Source: Psychrobacter sp. ANT_WB68
GTDB lineage: Bacteria > Pseudomonadota > Gammaproteobacteria > Pseudomonadales > Moraxellaceae
Length of the DNA: 64,000 nt
Direction of reading: 5' to 3'
Assembly (NCBI RefSeq): GCF_008369115.1
Contig: NZ_VOAZ01000003.1
Coordinates: 186,001-250,000, forward strand
Positions 48,409 to 55,641 of the stretch are shown piece after piece. Each line of letters opens with the position of its first letter. The first letter of the stretch is position 1. The notes under the pieces are model-generated. The model ran no database searches, was not told the DNA's origin, and worked only from the letters and a program-made list of their open reading frames with translations. A program made the translations under genes and the position numbers.

Positions 48409-49407
48409 ATGAGTGCAAATAGGGACAATAAGCAAGCCAAGGCAAATAATAAACAAGTACAGAAAAATGATAATTTAACAAAGCCAATAATCGCTAACGT
48501 AGCAAATAAAGATAGGTTAAGTATTCTGGTGGTGTCAGGGCGCTCAGGCTCGGGTAAGACCTCAGTACTCAATATCCTAGAAGATTTGGGTTATTATTCT
48601 ATCGATAATTTGCCCTTGTCATTGCTTCCTGACGCGGCGCAAAAGCTGGTCTGTGATAGTGGGATTAAACGCATCGCCTTGGGTGTCGATATTCGCACGC
48701 CACGTGCAGATTTGTCTAATTTCGCTGAAACTCATGATGCGTTAAAGCAGAGGTATGGTGAAGAAGCGGTCACTGTGATCTATGTGACAGCGCAAGAAGA
48801 AACCTTGGTGGCACGCTTTAATGCGACCCGCCGCATTCATCCTCTTATGGTGCAAGATACCAAAGGTGTAGAGAATACCGCTTATAATCTGCCAGCGGCG
48901 ATCGAAAGAGAGATTCAGCTTTTACAGCCAATATTTAAGCAGGCGGATGTCAAAATCGATACCACTATGCTGAATATTCATCAGTTAAAAGAGCGCCTAC
49001 GTGATTATGTGGGGGTCGACAATCAAATAGTGATCAATCTGTTATCGTTTGGCTTTAAATACGGCAGCCCAATCGATGCGGACTTCGTGTTTGATGTGCG
49101 CATCTTGCCCAATCCGCATTGGAATCCGAGCCTACGAGCCGCTACCGGTCTTGACGCTGAGGTCGCTGAGTTTTTTGCCGACTATCCAGAGGTGTCTGAG
49201 ATGACTGAGGATATCGCAAAATTTCTCAATCGTTGGTTGCCTGATTTTTTACATAACAATCGCCATACGGTAACGGTCGCTATTGGCTGTACCGGTGGTA
49301 AACATCGCTCGGTATTTATCACCAAGCATCTACAAGATAAACTGACGGTAAGCTTGCCCAAAGGGTTGACCGTGGCAGCCAAACACCGCGAAAAGCATCG
49401 TTGGTAG
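48409..49407 (+). CDS. rapZ: RNase adapter protein RapZ
   Basis: Nucleotide-binding protein (332 aa) that in E. coli targets the small RNA GlmZ to RNase E and senses glucosamine-6-phosphate. Walker A is VVSGRSGSGKTSVLNILEDLGYYSIDNLP. The C-terminal RNA-binding domain has SFGFKYGSPIDADFVFDVRILPNPHW and IAIGCTGGKHRSVFI. About 40 Asn/Lys-rich residues precede the family start (RLSILVVSG), more than in E. coli RapZ (284 aa); a start further downstream lacks an obvious ATG, so I keep 48409. It is not linked to rpoN or ptsN here. Confidence 0.93.
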   Translation: MSANRDNKQAKANNKQVQKNDNLTKPIIANVANKDRLSILVVSGRSGSGKTSVLNILEDLGYYSIDNLPLSLLPDAAQKLVCDSGIKRIALGVDIRTPRADLSNFAETHDALKQRYGEEAVTVIYVTAQEETLVARFNATRRIHPLMVQDTKGVENTAYNLPAAIEREIQLLQPIFKQADVKIDTTMLNIHQLKERLRDYVGVDNQIVINLLSFGFKYGSPIDADFVFDVRILPNPHWNPSLRAATGLDAEVAEFFADYPEVSEMTEDIAKFLNRWLPDFLHNNRHTVTVAIGCTGGKHRSVFITKHLQDKLTVSLPKGLTVAAKHREKHRW

Positions 49408-49511
49408 AGGTTAGTCGTAAGGTATAAGCTACAACGTATAAATGGCAAAAATGCTATTAAATTTATGATTTACTATCTATTATTTATTATCTCGAAAAAT
49501 GGAAAGCTTTT

Positions 49512-50024
49512 ATGATTGACTGGTCAGAACAGGATATGCGTGTCTCGCGCACCGAACTCAAAAAAGCCCATGAGCGCTTGCAGCAGCTTTCGATACCGCT
49601 TGCCAGCTTATCGAAAAAACAGCTTAAAGCCTTACCAGCTAGCGATTATTTTATGGCAGAGTTGATGGCGCTTGCTGATATCACCAGCGCCAATGCCCGC
49701 AATCGTCAGACCAAACGTGTTGGCAAGCTTATGATTGAAGAAAATCGCCATGAGCTGATAAAAGCATTATTTGATGCGTACTTTCCTAAAGAGCAAGTCT
49801 CTAAAATTGAGAGCTGGTATGAGCGCTTAAATATCAATGATGAAGGTACGCTCAAGCAGTTCGTCAAACAATATAAAGCCTCTGAGCAGCATAGTATGTA
49901 TCAGCTATTGCTCTGGATTGAGTACGCTAAGCATACCAACGATGAGGAGCTAATGGCAGAATCAAAAGCAGATTTGGCCAGTTATATACGTGAAGTCGCT
50001 ATTTTAACGAATCTAAAAAAATAG
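49512..50024 (+). CDS. darP: Ribosome-associated protein DarP (YjgA, DUF615)
   Basis: A 170-aa basic helical protein. The DUF615 pattern is visible: VSRTELKKAHERLQQLSIPLASLSKKQLKALPASDYF, then ITSANARNRQTKRVGKLMIEEN, where E. coli YjgA has the equivalent RRRQLQYIGKLMR segment. DarP associates with the 50S subunit late in assembly. The C-terminal half contains LKQFVKQYKASEQHSMYQLLLWI. A terminator follows, shared with dsbA. Confidence 0.87.
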   Translation: MIDWSEQDMRVSRTELKKAHERLQQLSIPLASLSKKQLKALPASDYFMAELMALADITSANARNRQTKRVGKLMIEENRHELIKALFDAYFPKEQVSKIESWYERLNINDEGTLKQFVKQYKASEQHSMYQLLLWIEYAKHTNDEELMAESKADLASYIREVAILTNLKK

Positions 50025-50096
50025 TGATAAGAGATATAGGCTAGTAAATTTGGCTAGTGGTTACCTATAAAATACTAAAGATAGAACACTAAAATA

Positions 50097-50130
50097 TAAA
50101 AAAGCCAATCAGTAAAGATTGGCTTTTTTA
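50097..50130. terminator. Bidirectional terminator between darP and dsbA
   Basis: Perfect 14-bp arms (50097-50110 and 50117-50130) with AGCCAATC/GATTGGCT core, AGTAAA loop and A/T tails, between convergent genes. Confidence 0.9.
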
Positions 50131-50191
50131 GTTGATCAGAAATAGCGTTGTACTTGGTGTGTTAATCTAGGTTTTTCTGAAAATATTAATG

Positions 50192-50812
50192 CTACTTTTT
50201 CTCAGCACGAACTTTATCAACCAAATAATCTACTACTTTAGGGACAGTAGCACTTTCACCCGTTACGACGTATTTGCCTTGCACAACCACCGCTGGCACG
50301 CCTGATAACTGATAACGCTTAGCGCCTGCTTGTGAGCGACCAATTTTGGTACCGACAGCAAAAGAGTTATATAGGCTGTTAAATTTCTTTTCGTTCACGC
50401 CTTTAGACGCATACCATTTGCTGAGTGACGCTTGGTCAAATAATTGCTTGCCGTCTTTATGTACCGCATCAAATAGCGCATCATGGGTTTTGTTTTCATA
50501 ACCTAGTAACTGAGCAGCATAGAAACCACGGGCACTGGCTTCCCAAACAGGGTTAAGCGCCGCTGGGGTTTTAAAGAATGCCACATCTTTACCTTTGGTT
50601 TTTGCCCATTTTTCCATATGCGGATTTAAGACGTTACAATGCGGGCAGCCATACCAGAAAAATTCACGCACAATGATAGCATCACCGCTGATTTTTTCTG
50701 GGTTGTCTAGTACACGGTAATCTTTTCCTGCGACATAGTTGGCAGCTTGTGCGCCCATATTGGCCAGCCCAATAGCACAAGCCAGACCAGTCAATGCGAT
50801 GATACGTTTCAT
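50192..50812 (-). CDS. dsbA: Thiol:disulfide interchange protein DsbA
   Basis: Periplasmic thiol oxidase (206 aa precursor) that forms disulfides in exported proteins and is recycled by DsbB. A signal peptide MKRIIALTGLACAIGLANMGAQAA is cleaved after AQA. The thioredoxin fold has the active site FFWYGCPHCNVLNP (CPHC), a helical insert and the cis-Pro SGVPAVVVQG loop. The ATG at 50812 has AAGGA upstream; a seven-codon longer frame is rejected because it would bury the signal peptide. A possible promoter lies about 150 bp upstream. Confidence 0.95.
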   Translation of the reverse strand: MKRIIALTGLACAIGLANMGAQAANYVAGKDYRVLDNPEKISGDAIIVREFFWYGCPHCNVLNPHMEKWAKTKGKDVAFFKTPAALNPVWEASARGFYAAQLLGYENKTHDALFDAVHKDGKQLFDQASLSKWYASKGVNEKKFNSLYNSFAVGTKIGRSQAGAKRYQLSGVPAVVVQGKYVVTGESATVPKVVDYLVDKVRAEKK

Positions 50813-51351
50813 ACTTGTTCCTTGAGGTGTCAAAATTTGGAATGTTTAGTTTAGACGCTTTGATTCAGCAGTTTTTAGCGTATTGATATAGGTTTCAACG
50901 TAAATCGGCGGCAATACGTCGCTTAAATCGATCTCGTTAAATCTACCTACAACAGAATACTGCCTATAATAGCGTAAAATGCCCATAGTTGTGAACCCGA
51001 TTCTTAACTAACGGTTGTAAAGCTGTGAGCTATTATTTAAGGTAGCTTACTTATCACTTTTAAGTGGAAACTTATTAAGTTTTATCAAGGATAGAGTTAT
51101 TAATTAAAGCCATTAATTAATGACATTATATAAAGTTTAAAACCAGCAAAGCTATTTTTTCTTGCTTTTATAACATTCTGACGCTTAATAATAGTGCTAC
51201 TTAAGTAGTTGATAAAACCTTGCTTATGTTTAAACGATTCACAGTCGGTGACGATGTACTGACGACAAAGTTGCCGCTCTCATGCTAATATTGAGCCTAT
51301 CATCATAACTCTGCACGATAATAATTATAATACCCATAAAGGAAAAATCCT
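50813..51351. other. dsbA-ubiG divergent intergenic region
   Basis: About 540 bp, very A+T-rich. It holds the putative dsbA promoter and a short palindrome ATTAATTAA/TTAATTAAT (51099-51121). No gene, tRNA or terminator is recognised. Confidence 0.45.
50966..50995 (-). promoter_or_regulatory. Possible sigma70 promoter for dsbA
   Basis: On the minus strand TTCACA (50995-50990) and TATTAT (50971-50966) are separated by 18 bp; each differs from consensus by one base. The leader to the ATG would be about 145 nt, which is long. Confidence 0.4.
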
Positions 51352-52194
51352 ATGAGCCAAGTTTCATCTTCTACGCAGCCTGTTAATCATCAAGAAAACA
51401 ATTCTATGAACAACGCTGCTAGCGAGTTTAACCAAAACACGGTTATCAACGTCGATGCCAGTGAAGTAGAAAAATTCAATAACCTGGCGAGCGAGTGGTG
51501 GAATAAGACTGGCGCATTTGCCACCTTACACGAAATCAATCCGCTACGTCTTAACTGGATAGAAGAAAACGTCAAGCGCGGCTTTATGAGTGCTGATAGC
51601 GATAAAACGGCAGAGATGGGCTTAGCGGGTAAAAAAGTCCTTGATGTCGGTTGCGGTGGCGGTATTTTGTCAGAATCAATGGCACGTCGCGGCGCTGATG
51701 TCACCGGTATCGACCTCGGTACCGAAAACCTCAAAGCAGCGACCTTACATGCTGAGCAAAGCAACTTAAATGACATTTTGCGTTATCAGCATATTCCTAT
51801 TGAGCAATTAGCTGCCACCCATGCCGGTCAGTTCGATGTTGTGACCTGTATGGAGATGCTTGAGCATGTGCCAGACCCCACTGCTATCGTTGAGGCGTGC
51901 TTTGCGCTATTAGCGCCAGGCGGCGTTTGTATGCTATCAACGATTAACCGCAATCCTAAATCGTACCTGTTTGCCATCGTTGGGGCAGAGTATGTATTGC
52001 GCTTGCTTGATCGCGGTACTCATGATTACGCCAAATTTATCACTCCAGCTGAGTTAGATAACATGGCGGTCAATGCAGGTTTTACCCGTCAAGACATCAT
52101 CGGTCTGCATTATAATCCATTGACCAAGCGCTATTGGTTGGCACAAAATGTTGATGTTAATTATATGATGGCGGTACAAAAGCCACTGGCGTAA
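51352..52194 (+). CDS. ubiG: Ubiquinone biosynthesis O-methyltransferase
   Basis: SAM-dependent O-methyltransferase acting at two steps of ubiquinone synthesis (280 aa). VDASEVEKFNNLASEWWNKTGAFATLHEINPLRLNWIEE is the UbiG start; SAM motif I is VLDVGCGGGILSESMARRGADVTGID; later FDVVTCMEMLEHVPDPTAIVEACFALLAPGGV and STINRNPKSYLFAIVGAEYVLRLL. The N-terminus is about 35 residues longer than E. coli UbiG; the ATG at 51406 would remove part of it, but AAAGGA precedes 51352, which I keep. Followed after 61 bp by gph. Confidence 0.94.
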   Translation: MSQVSSSTQPVNHQENNSMNNAASEFNQNTVINVDASEVEKFNNLASEWWNKTGAFATLHEINPLRLNWIEENVKRGFMSADSDKTAEMGLAGKKVLDVGCGGGILSESMARRGADVTGIDLGTENLKAATLHAEQSNLNDILRYQHIPIEQLAATHAGQFDVVTCMEMLEHVPDPTAIVEACFALLAPGGVCMLSTINRNPKSYLFAIVGAEYVLRLLDRGTHDYAKFITPAELDNMAVNAGFTRQDIIGLHYNPLTKRYWLAQNVDVNYMMAVQKPLA

Positions 52195-52255
52195 ATCGTC
52201 TTTTATAAGCATTCCTATCTGACCACTTTTTAAATTATTATTAAGAGCGCCTGTT

Positions 52256-52966
52256 ATGAGCCAATTTGTAAAAGCTGTCTTGTTTGACCTTGATGGCACA
52301 TTAATCGATACTGCCGCCGACTTCGTGCGCATTATTGGTAAAATGAGCAGTGAAAATGATTGGCAAGCGCCACCTGAAGCCGAAATTCGTGAGCAAGTCT
52401 CTGCCGGTGCCACGGCGATGGTACAGCTGATGCTGCGTCATAATGACCAGCTTGAGGTCAGTGAAGCTGAGTTAATGGCCTTTCGTCAGCAGTTCTTAGA
52501 CGATTATGAAGCGGATATATGTGTTGATAGTTGTGTTTTTAATGAGCTTGAAGAGGTGCTGCGCGAATTAGAAGAAAAAGGCGTGCCATGGGGCATCGTC
52601 ACCAATAAGCCGCGTTATCTTGCTGAGCTTCTGTTAGAAAAAATGCAATTAGACGAGCGCTGTGCGGTGCTAGTGTGTCCGGATGACGTATCGCGCTCGA
52701 AACCCGATCCAGAACCGATGTATGTAGCGTTAGAAAAGCTCGCTATCCCGCGCGGTGCCGCTGAAAGCGTGCTTTATGTCGGCGATCATATACGCGATAT
52801 AGAAGCGGGCAACGCGGCTGGTATGCCGACTATTTTAGCTGCTTATGGCTATATCCCACCTGAAGATCAAGGCAACTTGAAAAAATGGGGCGCAGATTAT
52901 ATTACCGAAACTCCTGCAGACTTGAATAAATTATTACTTTCTTCTGGCAAGTTCGACTATTTATAA
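52256..52966 (+). CDS. gph: HAD-family phosphoglycolate phosphatase-like hydrolase
   Basis: A 236-aa HAD hydrolase. Motif I is LFDLDGTLIDTAADF, motif II WGIVTNKPRYLAE, motif III Lys in CPDDVSRSKPDPEPMYVALEKL, motif IV VLYVGDHIRDIEAGNAAGMPTILAAYG. The cap is of the four-helix C1 type. UbiG-gph adjacency is common in gammaproteobacteria, and family members dephosphorylate 2-phosphoglycolate; an N-acetylmuramic-acid-6-phosphatase role (MupP), known for the ubiG-adjacent homologue in Pseudomonas, is an equally good reading. Confidence 0.88.
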   Translation: MSQFVKAVLFDLDGTLIDTAADFVRIIGKMSSENDWQAPPEAEIREQVSAGATAMVQLMLRHNDQLEVSEAELMAFRQQFLDDYEADICVDSCVFNELEEVLRELEEKGVPWGIVTNKPRYLAELLLEKMQLDERCAVLVCPDDVSRSKPDPEPMYVALEKLAIPRGAAESVLYVGDHIRDIEAGNAAGMPTILAAYGYIPPEDQGNLKKWGADYITETPADLNKLLLSSGKFDYL

Positions 52967-53055
52967 AACAAATAAGACTTATAAAGAAAATAAACCCTTT
53001 ATCGAAATAGCTATTAAGCACCCTACCTATTAAATAATCAGCAGTGAGTAATGCC

Positions 53056-53892
53056 ATGAGTGACAATACTAATAATCCTACTACTCAGCAAGAGATGCCA
53101 TCAGCGGTGCAAGCTTCTGTGCAAGCTTTAACGCACGACGATATTCGTAATTTTGTGCCGCCTGATAACTGTTTAGATGGCAAGACTATCTTGGTAACGG
53201 GAGCAGGTGATGGCATCGGGCGTATCGCCGCCTTAACCTATGCACGTTATGGTGCGACCGTATTATTGTTAGGACGTACCAGTAGCAAGCTTGAATACGT
53301 TTATGATGAAATTGAGAGCTTTGGTGGTAAGCAGCCCGCCATGTTACCGATGAATCTAGAAGGTGCGACCTATGCTGAGATGCAAAAGTTAGAGAATTTG
53401 ATCGCTAAAGAAGTCGGTCAGCTTGATGGTATCTTGCATAATGCTGGCATGCTGGGTACCTTGACGCCACTTGAGATGTACGATGTCGATATGTTTGCCC
53501 AAGTGATGAAGGTCAATTTTACTTCTACCTTTATGCTCACGCAAGCGCTACTGCCTTTGCTTAAAGACGCAGCACATGGTTCTATCGTCTTTACTTCTAG
53601 TAGCGTTGGCACCCATCCTCGTGCATTTTGGGGCGCGTATGCACTTTCTAAACAAGCGGTAGAAGGTATGAGCGATATCTTTACCCAAGAAACGCAAAAT
53701 ACCACTAACTTGCGCTTTAACTGTATCAATCCCGGCGGAACTCGTACCAATATGCGCGCCCATGCTTTTCCCGGTGAAAATCCGATGAGCCTGAAAACTC
53801 CTGAGGATATTATGGGCGGCTATGTGTTTTTGATGAGTGATGAAAGTATTGGGGTACGTGGTCAAGTGGTTGAGTTACAACCAAAGGATTGA
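53056..53892 (+). CDS. YciK-type short-chain dehydrogenase/reductase
   Basis: SDR oxidoreductase (278 aa). The Rossmann TGAGDGIGRIAALTYARYGATVLLLGRT binds NAD(P); NNAG-like HNAGMLGTLTPL, SSSVGTHPRAFWGAYALSKQAVEGM with the Ser-Tyr-Lys triad and NPGGTRTNMR are intact. It matches the YciK subgroup, which often follows gph/ubiG; the substrate is unknown. I choose the ATG at 53056; the frame from the GTG at 53044 adds four residues. About 35 hydrophilic residues precede the core. Confidence 0.88.
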   Translation: MSDNTNNPTTQQEMPSAVQASVQALTHDDIRNFVPPDNCLDGKTILVTGAGDGIGRIAALTYARYGATVLLLGRTSSKLEYVYDEIESFGGKQPAMLPMNLEGATYAEMQKLENLIAKEVGQLDGILHNAGMLGTLTPLEMYDVDMFAQVMKVNFTSTFMLTQALLPLLKDAAHGSIVFTSSSVGTHPRAFWGAYALSKQAVEGMSDIFTQETQNTTNLRFNCINPGGTRTNMRAHAFPGENPMSLKTPEDIMGGYVFLMSDESIGVRGQVVELQPKD

Positions 53893-54093
53893 TTCTCACC
53901 TGTAGTCTTATTGAGTAATAGCTCTTTAGCTATTTATAGTATTGATAAAATATAATAAATTCATCGATATTGAATTTGCTGATATATAGCCCCATCTATT
54001 TGTTATTAAAGACTTTTACCATAGTTGGTTTGATGGTTAAACCAAGCTTAATTTATCAAACTAAGTATTATTAATAAAAAATAGGATGTGATT

Positions 54094-54360
54094 ATGGCAG
54101 GTGGCTGGTCAAGAGATGGGGCAGAGCATGAGCAAATGGATGCCACCGTTAACGATGCGTTAGAGCGCGCAAGGCGTGCGTTACCAACGGGTAAGAGCGC
54201 AGAGTTTTGTGATGAATGCGGTAACGCTATTCCAGAAGCACGACGTATTGCGCTACCGGGCGTGCAGCATTGTGTCAGTTGTCAAACGGAGCTTGAGCAA
54301 GAAGCAAAGGCGACTGAGCTATTTAATCGCCGTGGTAGTAAAGACAGTCAATTACGTTGA
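54094..54360 (+). CDS. DksA/TraR-family C4 zinc-finger protein
   Basis: An 88-aa protein. The C4 zinc finger FCDECGNAIPEARRIALPGVQHCVSCQ is the DksA/TraR signature; the following ELEQEAKATELFNRRGSKDSQLR resembles E. coli YbiI. TraR-sized proteins bind in the RNA polymerase secondary channel, but this member lacks a long coiled-coil with the DksA DxxDxA tip, so its action on polymerase is uncertain. ATG at 54094 with AGGATG upstream; a GTG two codons earlier is part of that site. Confidence 0.88.
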   Translation: MAGGWSRDGAEHEQMDATVNDALERARRALPTGKSAEFCDECGNAIPEARRIALPGVQHCVSCQTELEQEAKATELFNRRGSKDSQLR

Positions 54361-54390
54361 TTTTATGTCTTACAATATCAGTTAGACCAA

Positions 54391-54424
54391 TAAAAAACCC
54401 TGCACATGAGTGACAGGGTTTTTA
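54391..54424. terminator. Bidirectional terminator between the zinc-finger gene and ompR
   Basis: AAAAACCCTG (54393-54402) and CAGGGTTTTT (54114 offset, 54414-54423) with an 11-nt loop that can pair further; A/T tails on both sides of a convergent pair. Confidence 0.82.
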
Positions 54425-54451
54425 TATCGTCAAATAATTTGAAAGAATAAT

Positions 54452-55210
54452 TTACTCGTTTCTAGCGGCTTCTACTTCTGCTTCGTCAGGGACGAATACG
54501 TAGCCTACACCCCACACGGTTTGGATATAACGCGCTTGTGAAGGATTGTCTTCAATTAAGCGACGCAAGCGTGATACTTGCACATCGATAGAACGCTCCA
54601 TCGCACCCCATTCACGACCACGCGCAAGATTCATCAGCTTATCACGAGTCAATGGCTCGCGTGGATGTTGAACCAATGCTTTTAGCACCGAAAACTCACC
54701 GGTCGTTAAAGTCACGACATTACCGTCACGTTTAAGCGTACGAGTCGATAAATCCAGCGTCCATGGTCCAAACTCAACTACTTCAAGTTGATGACTTGGC
54801 GCACCCGGTAGCTCACGATTTTGACGGCGCAGCACAGCTTTGATACGGGCCAATAGCTCTTTTGGATTAAAGGGCTTTGGCAGATAATCATCAGCGCCTG
54901 CTTCAAGTCCAGCGATACGATCGGCGTCGCCACCTTTAGCAGTCAACATAATAATCGGAATATCACCGTTATCTTCACGCAAGCGCTTACAGATACTGAT
55001 ACCGTCTTCGCCTGGCAACATCAAATCTAAAACCACCAATGAGAACAGCTCACGCTGTAGCAATTTGTCCATCTGATTGCCATCATGAGCCGTACGAACG
55101 ACAAAACCATCGTCTTCTAGAAAGCGTTGTAATAAAGAGCGCAAACGTGCATCGTCATCAACGACTAAAATGCGCTGGTTTAGAGTGTCAGGGCTGTTGT
55201 TGTCTGTCAT
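54452..55210 (-). CDS. ompR: OmpR-type response regulator
   Basis: A 252-aa winged-helix response regulator. Receiver residues: DDDARLR (N-terminal acidic cluster), phosphoacceptor Asp in LVVLDLMLPGEDGISICKRL, Thr in MLTAKG, Lys in YLPKPFNPKEL. The DNA-binding domain has FGPWTLDLSTRTLKRDGNVVTLTTGEFSVLKALVQHPREPLTRDKLMNLARGREWGAMERSIDVQVSRLRRLIEDNPSQARYIQTVWGVGYVF, very close to E. coli OmpR. The usual partner envZ would follow directly, but a terminator follows instead. AGAGGA precedes the ATG. Confidence 0.93.
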   Translation of the reverse strand: MTDNNSPDTLNQRILVVDDDARLRSLLQRFLEDDGFVVRTAHDGNQMDKLLQRELFSLVVLDLMLPGEDGISICKRLREDNGDIPIIMLTAKGGDADRIAGLEAGADDYLPKPFNPKELLARIKAVLRRQNRELPGAPSHQLEVVEFGPWTLDLSTRTLKRDGNVVTLTTGEFSVLKALVQHPREPLTRDKLMNLARGREWGAMERSIDVQVSRLRRLIEDNPSQARYIQTVWGVGYVFVPDEAEVEAARNE

Positions 55211-55641
55211 ACAGTCATCCTCTTATAAAAATTATTATTAGTAGAAACCATTAGTAAAAGCTATTTTTAAAACGCGGGTAAAAATATTGTTATTATTTAA
55301 TGATCATTCCCTTGATAAGTAAATCATGATTAGCAAACCATTAGTTGTCATAAAAAATATAGTCGTCGAAAAAACCTATAAAAATGAAGACTTTTGTTCA
55401 ATATAGCAGCACTTAGCCATATTTGTGCCTTTGATACTTTAGTGTATAAGATTGCAGGCCTAATTGCATCACTGATACGGATAAATGCTGTATGCGTTTG
55501 TTTAACAAGGCGTGAGAATGGATGATATGAGACGATTTTTGCCATAAAACAGGCGATAAATAACGAAAAGATAAAAAGGATTTTTATTCATGCAGCTTTT
55601 GCTATAATGCAAAACTACATTTCTCAACGATTGATACGTCT
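55211..55641. other. ompR-tex divergent intergenic region
   Basis: 431 bp, A+T-rich, between two divergent genes. It holds the tex -10 box (55603-55608). No gene seen; a short minus-strand frame at 55348-55545 has no recognisable features. Confidence 0.45.
55600..55608 (+). promoter_or_regulatory. Extended -10 promoter of tex
   Basis: TGCTATAAT is a perfect extended -10 (TGnTATAAT). It lies 33 bp before the tex ATG, giving a leader of roughly 25 nt. No good -35 is needed for this class. Confidence 0.65.
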
